64,000 nt of DNA from Tetrapyrgos nigripes. Lineage: Eukaryota > Basidiomycota > Agaricomycetes > Agaricales > Campanellaceae. Both the position numbers and the translations under genes were made by a program. Below, piece after piece: positions 33,956 through 43,650 of this stretch. The DNA lies in NCBI GenBank assembly GCA_013368315.1, contig JAACJM010000268.1, positions 1-64,000 of the forward strand, in the 5' to 3' direction. Every line of letters begins with the position of its first letter. The stretch's first letter is position 1. Under the pieces are notes generated by a model. That model did no database searches. It saw only the letters and a program-made list of their open reading frames with translations, and was not told the DNA's origin.

Positions 33956-34129
33956 AATGAGCTCGGGAAAAATATAGTCCCATTTACACAACCATATATC
34001 CATCGCACATTTTTTGACTGCACCCCTTTATAAATTTATAAATTTTATATCTATATATGTTGTACACTTGAGCTATATAAGTATGAGTAGTATGGGAGAG
34101 GGGGAAGTAGGTTGATGAAATCTTGACGG

Positions 34130-34350
34130 AATGAGGCAAGCCTGGGGTGCTAGGGAATCTTTTTCATGAAGGGAATACAAATATGCAAAAAAGAAAACAA
34201 ACGCACCGGCCGTTCCAATACTATACCCTCTCCAGCATTCCCCAAATCAAAAAATGCGCCATACTGTGCCTGCTCGACATCCTACGTGTTCGAAAACTTC
34301 ACCATCGTGTTCTGAGGGGCCTATAACCCAAGAATCGAGTCCGGGATGAT
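34130..34350 (+). repeat. Dispersed 150/300-bp repeat, copy 11
   Basis: GGGAATACAAATATGCAAAA, AACGCACCGGCCGTTCC and ACCATCGTGTTCTGAGGGG with CGAGTCCGGGATGATG. Same orientation as the other ten copies. Confidence 0.7.
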
Positions 34351-34600
34351 GGGATTTGTGCAAGAGGGCAAGGAGGAGTGGAATGAAGAAGGGGGATGGG
34401 GACAAGGTACCCGTAACTTCAGAACGCCACGTCACACGGCTTCGACAATGGACATTGATACCAATCGATTCCCGGGGTCGAAAACGTAGGAATAGGCTCA
34501 ATTGGCCTAAGCCATATTCCCGTGGTCATCATGATCATAATGACAGTAGGTATAACGTATAGGACAGCTTCCAAGTGTAGATGACGAAGACGATGATGGT

Positions 34601-34822
34601 TACGATTACTATTTATAGGAATCGTTATTCTATCGTTCCAACCCAGCCAAATTTTTGAGAAATTCGGACGCAGATCGTTGTACTGTGGGAAAGTAACACC
34701 AAATCTAGCTGAAAATACACGTGATCTTGACGAGAGTTGTCTTTAACAAAATTCTCTACCTAAGAGGATTGAACGCATGTTACGGACAATAGCAATAACA
34801 CATTATACCGCTACGCCATCAC
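34601..34822 (-). repeat. tRNA-related SINE, copy 1
   Basis: Minus strand, from 34822 downward: A box TGGCGTAGCGG, then B box GCGTTCAATCC about 40 bp later, then an unrelated body and a tail CGATTCCTATAAATAGTAAT (34602-34624). Tail and preceding TTGG/GAAAAC blocks are shared with the copy at 49369-49580. The order A box, B box, body, conserved tail is the layout of SINEs transcribed by RNA polymerase III. No cloverleaf is complete enough for a functional tRNA. Confidence 0.6.
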
Positions 34823-35019
34823 ACCGTTGTTAAAACATGCAATACGTTATATATGGCTATTTACTTTCCGATGTTCTGCTTTACTCGTATACGCTCAAAC
34901 TCAGAACAGCTATGTATCGCAAACTCCGTTCAATTATTCGAGGGACTCATACGTAGAAAGGGTGTTGTTTATGGATTCATGGGAACTCGTTAGCCAGCCA
35001 TATGGATGGGTGAAAGCGC

Positions 35020-37205
35020 ATGGGCTGGAGTAGTACCTGGAATGACGAAAGGAGTTGAGGAGAGGATTAAGGCAAAATTTGAGGATAGAAGACTTATACG
35101 CACTCCTGGTAGCGAGGTATTTGGCGTCGGGTGTATAACGTCGACTTGGAGATTCCTGGTACTCAAGGCAGCAATGTCCACGTTGATATGACTGCCACTT
35201 CACGAGTTGGTCACTTCAGATTCGTTCAATTCACCTCGCCAAACAGTTCCTCTGAATTCAATCCCCACATCTTCTTCCCTCTTTCATAGTTCCGACATTC
35301 TTGTCACCACCTTCCCGAACGGTACAGTTGAGCTTCATCCATACAATTCCAGCTCTCCGCTTGAGATCTGTGGCAGTAATGATGAAATGCTTGACTGGGT
35401 CATCGCACCAACGAGCATTCAAGAGCCTGCCTCTCATTTCCGAGGGTGGTGTTATGCCCGCTTCGACATGGAGTCTTCAGCGCATTCAGTGGGGCACGGA
35501 GTTGCCCAAGGAGATACTCAAATGGAAGGAGCTACGACCGGACATGGGGACGATTCACTTTGCCTTCCAACTGGTCAAGCCTCACCGTACTTATATGTAC
35601 GCATTGCGGCTGACCAAGCCAGAGCAAATCTTGATTTCGAGATCCCAGATAGCAAAGCGACAGATGTTGAGGGAACCCAGGCGAATACGGAAGAGATGTG
35701 GGCAGAGAAAGTGGGTCGGTTTGATATTGAGGCAGGAGGGGATTCAGATGTATTAGGAGATATGAAGACAGTATTTTTCAGAGGTGTTTTTTATGCCATG
35801 CAGGTGAAAATTGCACATCCTTGATGCTTAGAGGTCCATCGAGGCTTCACCTCTTCTCATTTCAGCGTGGGACTTCTTCATTTACAAAATCTGTTCTAGT
35901 ACCCTTACGAGGTTCATGAATAAACCCCTGGCCCTTCAGGAGCTTCTCATTACTACTCAGCATACGACAATCGTATCCATGATGGACATTCGTATAGCGG
36001 CTACTCTATCTGGGTACGTCTAGGTTTCCTTGACGCGGCTCAGATTCTGACTGTCTTAATCAGGATACATATCGTGCGGAATGGGCACTCCAACTCCTTC
36101 TAGCTCCCGAGCGTATTCCAGGAATGATTCGAAGCATGTTGCAGGATTATGATGAAGGAGGATGGCTACCAATGTGGAAAAACATCATTGGTAAGTAACA
36201 AACCGCTCTCCAGGCGACAGGAACTGATCACAAAATGCATTCTTAAATGAATATCAGAAATGAATATCATGGACCCATGCTGATTCTCTTCTAGCTGAAG
36301 CTGTGCTCAAGGGATTCGGTACTGTCGTCAGATCTGACGCCATCGGCGAAGTCGAATTTGAAGCATCGTTCACAAATGATGAATTGGGAACTTTGTGGGC
36401 TGCTGCCTGGAAAGATGCGTCTGTTCCGCCGCGTGATGACCAGACCACGGATAGAGAGGAGGTGAGTATTTTTGCTTTTATTGATCCCAGAATATAGGCG
36501 ATAGCTTGTTATCAAGGGAGTGGATTACGAAGTACAAGCCGGACTTTCCACCTTCTACGGAAACGGAAGTCAGTAGGACGCTAGATTATGCATGCAAGTC
36601 CATCTCCTTCCTCATTTCTTTAGTTATGCACCAGGTTAAATTTTTTTCAGATGACGACCATGCACTCTTTGTACTCTCCTTGCTTTTGCCCAAGGAAATC
36701 ATATTTTCCATACCTAACATTCCACCAAATGTATCACAGTTCCTCATCCAACGGGCTCTCAAGAGCCCCTGGACGGTCTGGAACACTGACGCATCTGTAA
36801 CAACCTCGGATGGCAACGGCTAGAAGGAAAGCAAGTGGCGAATGGGCAGGCTTGTAGTTGAAAAGTTCCTTTTTTTCCATCGTTGTCGTCGTGCTAATCA
36901 CTTTCTGATTATCTGAGTTGACGTTGATATCTTTTCAGACATTACATCCGGCTTCACCGAAGGCGACCGATGGGTGTATTCTTTCGCGTTTGTTCACGAC
37001 GTTTCTCAACTGGTGGAGCGTCGTGGAGGGAATGCGAGTTTTATACGGAGTCTTGATGAGTTTTTTGATGGAGGATGGGTAGATTTTACGAATAAGGTGC
37101 GTACCCGCTGTCCATAGCCCCATGGCGCTGTTTCAGATTCCAACTCTCGGATTTTAGCCTGCCCACCATACCCCTTATCTGTACGCACTAGCTGGAGCAC
37201 CGAAT
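35020..37205 (+). pseudogene. Glycoside hydrolase family 92 mannosidase remnant
   Basis: Spread over exons and frames are blocks typical of GH92 exo-alpha-mannosidases, secreted or vacuolar enzymes that trim mannose from glycans with calcium. In order they are VHVDMTATSRVGHFRF (from 35172), LDFEIPDSKATDVEGTQANT, SGYSIWDTYRAEW (over an intron at about 36015-36062), RIPGMIRSML, GGWLPMWKNII, ASVPPRDDQTTDREE, VDYEVQAGLSTFYGNGS, SRTLDYAC, GFTEGDRWVYSFAFVHDVSQ and HHTPYLYALAGAP. Damage includes a frameshift near 35285, TAA after YPYEVHE (about 35925), a small deletion where VGTHADS is expected (about 36272), and loss of everything after 37205. A 68-codon frame with a signal-peptide-like start (34827) lies upstream, but the conserved N-terminal core is missing. 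Not functional. Confidence 0.78.
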
Positions 37206-38170
37206 ATTCTAGCCCCAATATATACTACTCCTACTACATACTATATAGTAAACCAATGCGAAATACAAACTTTCCAAGTGTCACTCTGCTTTAGATATTA
37301 CACAGAAGAGGCTTCCAAATGCCGAAGGTTTTATTCTATGTTTGGTTGCAGCACCTTGCCTAAAACACAGTTTCACAGACTTAGGACTACAAAGATCTCA
37401 CTCCATCTTACAACAAAAGTCAACCCCACTATCAGTAGCGATGCAGCTATGACCTTGCCTATAATTTTCACTGGTAGCCAGGCATCCCCTTGTTCATAAA
37501 AAATGATTTATTAAATCCTATTTAAGGAGGGGTTGACAACAATATGAGACAATGAGACTTTAGTAAAGAGGGTTGAAGAGAAAGCTGCGCCACAGTGGCT
37601 TATTGGGCTTATTGGCTTCACAATCACAGAGTTGATTTTTTTGGATGTGGATTGCGTTGAGAGTTGACTAGATATAGAGGGAAAGGAGAATTTATGGTCG
37701 CTGTTGATTCACTGCATCCCCCATCAAATAGGACAGAAAACATGTATCATAAGAACTGACCAAACTGTCTGAATAAATGATCATTAATGATGACATGAAT
37801 CATGGATCAAGATCATTGCAGCTTGCTTGAAGGCAGTTTGGGTGACATGCCAATGAAAAATTTAGGTATTTATGAAGGAGATCCAGCTTGCTAATTCATA
37901 TAGGGCAATACTGGTATATAATTTGGCATAATATTAAATGGAGTATATTGATTGTTACTCTTCAACAAAAAGGTGCATTTACAAGCTCAAAGGAATCCTC
38001 AAATACCTTCATTACAGTTGCAAATTTTGAAAATTTGTTCTTGTAGTTATACATGTAAACTAGTATCACTAAAATTAGTAATCGTTCTCGCCAGTCTAGC
38101 CTGGCCTCTTTCCCCCAAGTAGTGACATTGATGACCGGGACATCATGGGTGAAGTAAAGCTAGCACGTTG
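37206..38170. other. No gene recognised
   Basis: A GCCTGGCCTCTTTCCCCCAA block at 38099 recurs at 51089. Otherwise unassigned AT-rich sequence. Confidence 0.35.
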
Positions 38171-38175
38171 TCGAG

Positions 38176-38892
38176 GTGTGTTTCCCTTCCTTGTTGTATA
38201 ACAATGACTTGCTGAATTCCCGTATAGTCCGCTCTTTACCCCGAAACGTCGAGGAATTGGCTATGCGGATTAAAATTCCACAACTGCCTTTCTTGATAAA
38301 CCGGTTTTTATACCAACAAGATCATCCAAATGAGGACCTGGCTGCCGGTGTCCTACCCCATCAACTCCCCCACTATACTGAAGCTATCTATGTATATCCT
38401 TCGGCTGTTGCAACGTTCTATGCACCCAGCGATAAATCCGGACTTGGAGGCATGACTCGTGAGCGCATTCGGTCTGTTTCGTCCTGGTGAAAAGGCCCCG
38501 CCCGTCGAGATTGTGTTTTCGTTGAGGGTGATCCATATCTGCCCGGATTTCGTGGTTTGCTTGTTGCCCAAGTAATGCTCTTCTTTAGCATCCAGCGTCG
38601 AAAAGACTCTCATCGTTTCCCCTGTGCGCTGGTCACCTGGTTCTCGACATGGGGCGATGAGCCATGTCCCGATACGGGTATGTGGAGAGTAACACCGGAT
38701 GTAGGACGAGATGGCAAAAGATCTCTGGATGTTATCCACTTAGACACTGTGCTTCGTGGAGCACATCTCATAGGACATGCTGGCTCCGGATATCTACCAA
38801 GAGGCTTCAAAGCTACTGACAGCCTCGATGCCTTCAATTTATACTTTGTAAATAAATTTGCAGATCATCACGCACACGAAATAGCATTCTGA
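38176..38892 (+). pseudogene. Plavaka-type transposase, C-terminal fragment
   Basis: The frame reads LPRNVEELAMRIKIPQLP, then VATFYAPSDKSGLGGMTRER, then after an in-frame TGA (38488-38490) continues ARRDCVFVE, PCALVTWFSTWGDEPCPDTG and SLDAFNLYFVNKFADHHAHE to a stop at 38890-38892. FYAPSD..G.GGM.RERIR and the C-terminal D..N.YADHHA.EIAF are hallmarks of the C-terminal part of Plavaka transposases (CACTA-related elements of Agaricomycetes). The upstream catalytic region is absent. TGA replaces what is normally Arg, a CGA-to-TGA change. Confidence 0.75.
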
Positions 38893-38929
38893 TTTTTGTC
38901 TCGTCCACTGTAGACTTGAGCTGAGACTG

Positions 38930-39130
38930 ACAGACTTCTAAGATTATGCAGACTCGACAGATTTTCGGCATCAGACATTTGTGCTTTCATGCTAGATATT
39001 TCAAATTTGTACAGATCAAAGACGCTTTAGATCGGAAGGCTACAGACGCAAGACTCTCCAGACGAGACTATATCAGACGAAAGATTCGGTAGACTCGGCT
39101 CTCCAGACGCGAGACGCGTTAGACTTCGGT
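38930..39130 (+). repeat. CAGAC-rich simple sequence
   Basis: Irregular run of CAGAC and AGACTC words, similar in style to 13500-13600. No coding sense. Confidence 0.5.
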
Positions 39131-39295
39131 GTAATTTTACTGATGTAGCTGGCGGTTGGTCGGCTGTTTTGGGTTGCTGCAAGTGCCTAGCAACCCGTTC
39201 CAGAAACTCCGGGTTTTACTGATGTTGACCAGGCCATTTTTCTGTTTGATCACCATCCTGACTGTTTCAAATCATTTTCTACCTTCTCTTCTATC

Positions 39296-39398
39296 TAGCG
39301 TACAAGATTTTTCAGTGGTAGTTTTTTATATGAGCCCAGCTAAGACCTCAAGAGGCACAGTGCGGTTACAGGGGCCAGGCTTTTCACCCTAACATCAT
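39296..39398 (-). repeat. Dispersed repeat, copy in reverse orientation
   Basis: Reverse complement of the blocks at 23570-23712: TGAGCCCAGCTAAGACCT, AGGCACAGTGCGGTTAC and CACCCTAACATCAT. Confidence 0.6.
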
Positions 39399-39539
39399 GA
39401 ATAAAGTGGGAGGAAGCTCTCTTGCATTGCATTTTTTGATCCGATTACCTGGTATTTACGAGCTGCTTGTACTCCTCACTTAGTGTACATTGTCTCTTGC
39501 CATCATATATGGGGGCCCACATTAGCTTGGTTTATCTAT

Positions 39540-40233
39540 CTAAATAGCTCCTATAACCCACCCCGCCGCCTTCTCGTGCGCCATAAAAATACCCTTCAAC
39601 GCATACCCAATCAAGTCCTTAACGACATTCTCATCGACACTCGCGTTGATCCCAACCTGCTTCGCCTTCGGGTCCACTCCAATGACGAAACTCACGTCCT
39701 TCGGAGACTGTAGGGCGGGAACCTCGTTCGAAAGGTTGCGAGGTGGGAGATTTTGGAGATAATACGAGGTGTTGCAGTAGTCTGGTCGTGTGGCACCCCA
39801 GTCGGAGGTTGAGACGGTGATGAAACCCGTGGTGTTGACTTCTGTGGTTTGACCTTCGACGGTGGCGACACCTTCGAGTTTGAAGTGGATGTAGATCTCG
39901 GGACCGGATCCGGTGTCGAAAATGCTTTTGGAGGAGAGATAGGCTTGGCCTATGTATCCGCCTCGGTAATCTGGCAGGACTTCGACGGGGAAGTTTCTTT
40001 TCTTCTCGTCATCCTAGTGGCATAATGCCTGATAAGTGAAATGCAAACTCTTAAGCAAAGTGAGTAGTACTTACTGTTGTATTTCGAGATATGCTGAAGG
40101 ACTTTGTTAAGCCAGATAATAAGGGCCACCAATCGTCTCCTGGTATCTTGAATGTAACGTCGGTGATGAACATTTTGACTCCGGGAGGAACACCTCGGAT
40201 GTAGATATCCTGTGCGACTGCTCCGGGTGCCAT
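39540..40233 (-). CDS. Intact two-exon gene of unknown function, 210 residues
   Basis: Exon 1 is 40075-40233 (ATG at 40233, context ACAATGGC) and exon 2 is 39540-40013 (stop TAG at 39540-39542). A 61-bp intron runs from GTAAGT to CACTAG, and the join keeps frame (NTT-DDEKKRN). The protein begins MAPGAVAQDIYIRGVPPGVK. It has no signal peptide or membrane helix, is rich in beta-prone segments (KMFITDVTFKIPGDDWWPLL, FKLEGVATVEGQTTEV), and contains potential N-glycosylation sites (NTT, NTS) and a conserved-looking GGYIGQAYLSSKSIFDTG. I do not recognise a family; a single-domain beta-sandwich protein is a reasonable guess from composition only. Unlike its surroundings it is undamaged and codon use is even, so it is probably an expressed host gene. 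Confidence 0.75.
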
Positions 40234-40289
40234 TGTCGGGTGACGGAATCAAAGACTGTGAGCGAACTCTTTCGGGTGGGAATTGGTTT

Positions 40290-40990
40290 ATGTTTATGGC
40301 CAGAGCGGAAGTCCTTTATACATAAGAACACAACTAAACTAAGGCACAAAGCCTCCCGGATCCCAATTCCGAATTCTCACATTGAATTGACGATTTGGCA
40401 CAGGTATTTGACAGGAAAGATGAACTCGGTGGATCCCTTACATACATTGTCTGTGGAGTATGCCCTGAATCAAGGGGGGTGAATATATGCACTAACCACC
40501 GGCGAGAAAATGCCCCGATATCCTTGCGATATCCTTTTATCCTTCTACATCGAGGTTGAATGTTATGCCTGTTCCTTAGTAGCTGTGCGCGCTCATCTGT
40601 CGAGTGCCTGTGGTAGGACAAGGCAGCTAGAATGAAGTGTGCGATTCTTCTGCCAAAGATGATGATACAGGGTCATCGTATGGATTGGGAAACAAAAGGT
40701 ACGCACGCAGCGGGACTTTCAGGGGGTATTATGGTATAGATTTGGTGGTAGCATTCTTCAGAAGAACTGAGAAGATCAACGGGGCAGACCAAGTCAAGGA
40801 TAAGACTCGACACTCATTTCATTTCGGACTCGTAATTAATATCGATTGAGGAGTCGAGTAAGTGAATATGTTCAATTTTTATTATCATCGCGACTTTCTA
40901 AGGATATACGACTATCGGCTATAAGAGTCAAGATTAAGTACAGTATGTGAGTATATCATTACGAGTCCTATTTATAGGACGAGTCTTATT
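40290..40990. other. No gene recognised
   Basis: Probable promoter side of the 210-residue gene followed by sequence without structure. Confidence 0.35.
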
Positions 40991-40997
40991 GTGAGCT

Positions 40998-41005
40998 CAA
41001 ATGGT
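40998..41005. repeat. Target-site duplication, left
   Basis: CAAATGGT, identical to 41736-41743. Confidence 0.8.
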
Positions 41006-41735
41006 GGTTTATGGTCCGTTGTCTTGGGTTCCCACGCAGTCAACTTGGCAGTCAACGCGGTTGACTGCCAGGCACGATCCCACGCCATGTTGACTGCCAT
41101 GTTGGCTGCCATGAGCTCAGTATCTACAGTCCCCCGCTTTCATTGTCCACAAAATACCTTAAATAAAGATACTTAAAGATACTGGAGGTTCTCTGAGGCT
41201 GACCAGACAGCATTTCCAATTGAAATAAACATTTGTTTTCAATTTAAAAAGGTCACAGCTTCAGCGCAGCTTGGGGCCACCCCGAAAAATACTATAGTGT
41301 AATTTCAACATTAGAATTACTACTGTGTGACTGAAGATTCATGAATTGTAAGTTTCTAACTTCTGAGGGTCTGTTCATGCTAGATTTGCGAAAGAGTGCC
41401 CAAATATGAAGCCAGGATGGTGAAAAGGATGATTAATTTAGGCTCGAGGTTCAGCATTGAAAAATTTAGGTCCAAAGGCCCACTATTTATGCAACAAATG
41501 TGTATCCTGTGTTTGACCACTAGATTGTATACTCAGAAGAGAATATTACTCACAAAGATCTACAAAATTGAAAAAGATTACTTGACAACTGTGATGCCCT
41601 GTGAATAGGGGCTGTCATATTTACTCATGCCGCGCAGCACACAAAAATTTCCTGAGTTCTCTCTTTTTCTTTTTTTCTTTCTTTCCTCTGGCAGATTTTT
41701 CCGGACCAGAGACCCAAGACAATGGACCATAAACC
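41006..41735. mobile_element. 730-bp MITE with 8-bp target duplication
   Basis: The left end GGTTTATGGTCCGTTGTCTT is matched by the inverse of the right end (AAGACAATGGACCATAAACC). CAAATGGT flanks both sides exactly (40998-41005 and 41736-41743). The 8-bp duplication suggests a hAT-like or P-like mobiliser. Inside lie a small palindromic run of GTCAAC/GTTGAC words (41039-41105) and a 70-codon frame without motif. Non-autonomous. Confidence 0.8.
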
Positions 41736-41743
41736 CAAATGGT
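41736..41743. repeat. Target-site duplication, right
   Basis: CAAATGGT, identical to 40998-41005. Confidence 0.8.
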
Positions 41744-42261
41744 TGCACTTATCGTATCCTGGGAACATATTTACGTATTTGAAAGTAGCCGGTTATAGCC
41801 GGTATAACCGGAGTCTGGACTCTTGAGTTGATGAATAAGCCCGCTGTATAGTTCTTTCCCAAGCCTCAGATATCGCATTTCCCCGCTCACGTCCTGAAGA
41901 GAACCCTCCCCACTATTCTAATAATGGCAATATATCCTCTCAATACCTAAAAGAAGGACTCGTACTTGCCGCTGTATAGAGTGGCCCACACAAACATATT
42001 ATAATGAGTATGAGAACGAACATCGATTGTCCGTCTGTTCTATATCAACAGCAGGAACAATTTTGATAAAAAAATATGCTGTCTGTTTCTGGCTTGGACA
42101 TATGGGATTGGGGTGGAAAACACAAGCGTCGACATTTCTAGTAGTAGCAGCGGGCGCGTATAGGGGGAAGGCATAGACAAACAAGCGCAAATATTCCGAA
42201 AAGGGAAGTTGACGTCGCGGCTGACATAGCCATCCACGTTTTCGACAATTTCGGAGTGGAA

Positions 42262-42396
42262 GCTCTTTGCACGCGAAACGGACCTCAAACGCATCCTGTC
42301 GTTTTGGGTAGACGGCGGAATATTTATTCCGTGCTTTCACCGGATAAATATTCGGAGTCGGGGGAGTCCAGAAGGAAATAGATATGACAACCCAAA
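42262..42396 (+). repeat. Dispersed repeat, copy 2
   Basis: Same ordered blocks as 4355-4495: GCGAAACGGACC, GTCGTTTTGGGTAGACGGCG, GGATAAATATTCGGAGTCGG and CAGAAGGAAATAGATATGAC. A further diverged echo (ATAATTATTTGACGTCGG, CAGAGGGGATACAAATATGA) follows at 42517-42570. Confidence 0.65.
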
Positions 42397-42399
42397 GCT

Positions 42400-43300
42400 C
42401 AACGAGCTAGCCGAAGCGCGTCGTAGCAGACTGATGGAACGACCACCCAAAGACCGGAGGTCAAGCAAGGCGAAGCGACAGGCAGGACGGGCTGAATAAA
42501 TATTCTGAAGGTTTTCGGGATAATTATTTGACGTCGGTGTTGTCCAGAGGGGATACAAATATGACAAGAGATCGTAGATACCTGAAAAGCTTTTGTCGGT
42601 TGAGTATAAGGCTTGTGTAGGTGTGAAGGAAAACAATGAAAGGAAATTTGATTAGGAGTTTCATAATGTGAGCTACAAGTGAGATGAGGCCCTAAGCAAG
42701 TGCTATTACTTTCAGGTTGGATGCCGTATGCCAGATGCAGATTGGAACTTCAGGACCATCTATCCAAATGAATGACATTCGAGTCCGATTCCAATAGAAG
42801 CCGTATCATGAATTCGAGGGGAAGAAATAACAATATTGAGTGTGAGTAGTATCATTGAAAATTTAAAAAGGTTTTGTTGAAAGGAATACACTGAAGAACG
42901 AGATCAAGTAGTACAGATAATCTGAAATAGTCCTGAAGTTTTGGATTGAATCATTGAACAAAGATTGAAGGATTTTTTATGGGAAAAATGGAGGAGGAGC
43001 AGAATGGGGATGGTGGTGGGTTGAGAAAGAAAGCTTTGGAAGATAGGACAAATATCCAAAGCCTGGACGCGATGGTGGATGTAGGAAGTCAAGAGCGTCC
43101 AGGGTCACGTGTTCATGCCATCAGAACTTATTCTCGAGAAACTAATTCTCTTTTCGCTGTACCCAAAGCTAAAAGCAAGCCGAAGCGCGTCGTATGACAG
43201 AAGGCTAAAGACGGTCTGGAAGAAATGAATGTTGTTAGATCCCCGCGCGTGCGCAAAAGAAAACTTCAATATGACGCGTAAATTGACCATACTCTGACGC
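42400..43300. other. No gene recognised
   Basis: Contains GCCGAAGCGCGTCGTA twice (42411 and 43179). Frames 42979-43197 and others carry no motif. Confidence 0.35.
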
Positions 43301-43309
43301 GTTGAATGG

Positions 43310-43328
43310 TGGGGTTAGGGTTAGGGGC
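43310..43328 (+). repeat. Interstitial telomere-like motif
   Basis: GGGGTTAGGGTTAGGGG, two and a half TTAGGG units, 30 bp outside the left end of the large transposon. Confidence 0.5.
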
Positions 43329-43650
43329 GGCGTGTACTCGCTTCCCATCTTTTTTCCAAGGGGGTACCGGAATTACGGACCGGTATACTCCGATGGGTGG
43401 GTGGGGTCCTCGAAAGGGCTGATAAAAAATTTTGATAGCAAATTTTTTTGGGGTTCAGGAGGGCAATTTTTGAAGGTTTCTGTAGCTAGAACAGTCTGTA
43501 ATCATACAAATAGACAAATGAAAGCGTGTTTTCCGAAGTCAATTCGAAGTGCGCAAAGACGCTTACATCACAAACACTCTGATTGGCCAGAATATTTCCT
43601 TTTTCACACCCTCACATCGCCGCACTGTCTCAACATATAGACTTGAAGAC

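Noticed and set aside
33759..33977. 72-codon protein with three repeats
   Set aside because: The frame is open only because the DNA repeat period is 60 bp; each unit is made of palindromes and has no start context or splice sites.
35301..35756. Independent 151-codon gene
   Set aside because: It overlaps the GH92 remnant in another frame; a short part may belong to the shifted GH92 frame, but it is not a separate gene.
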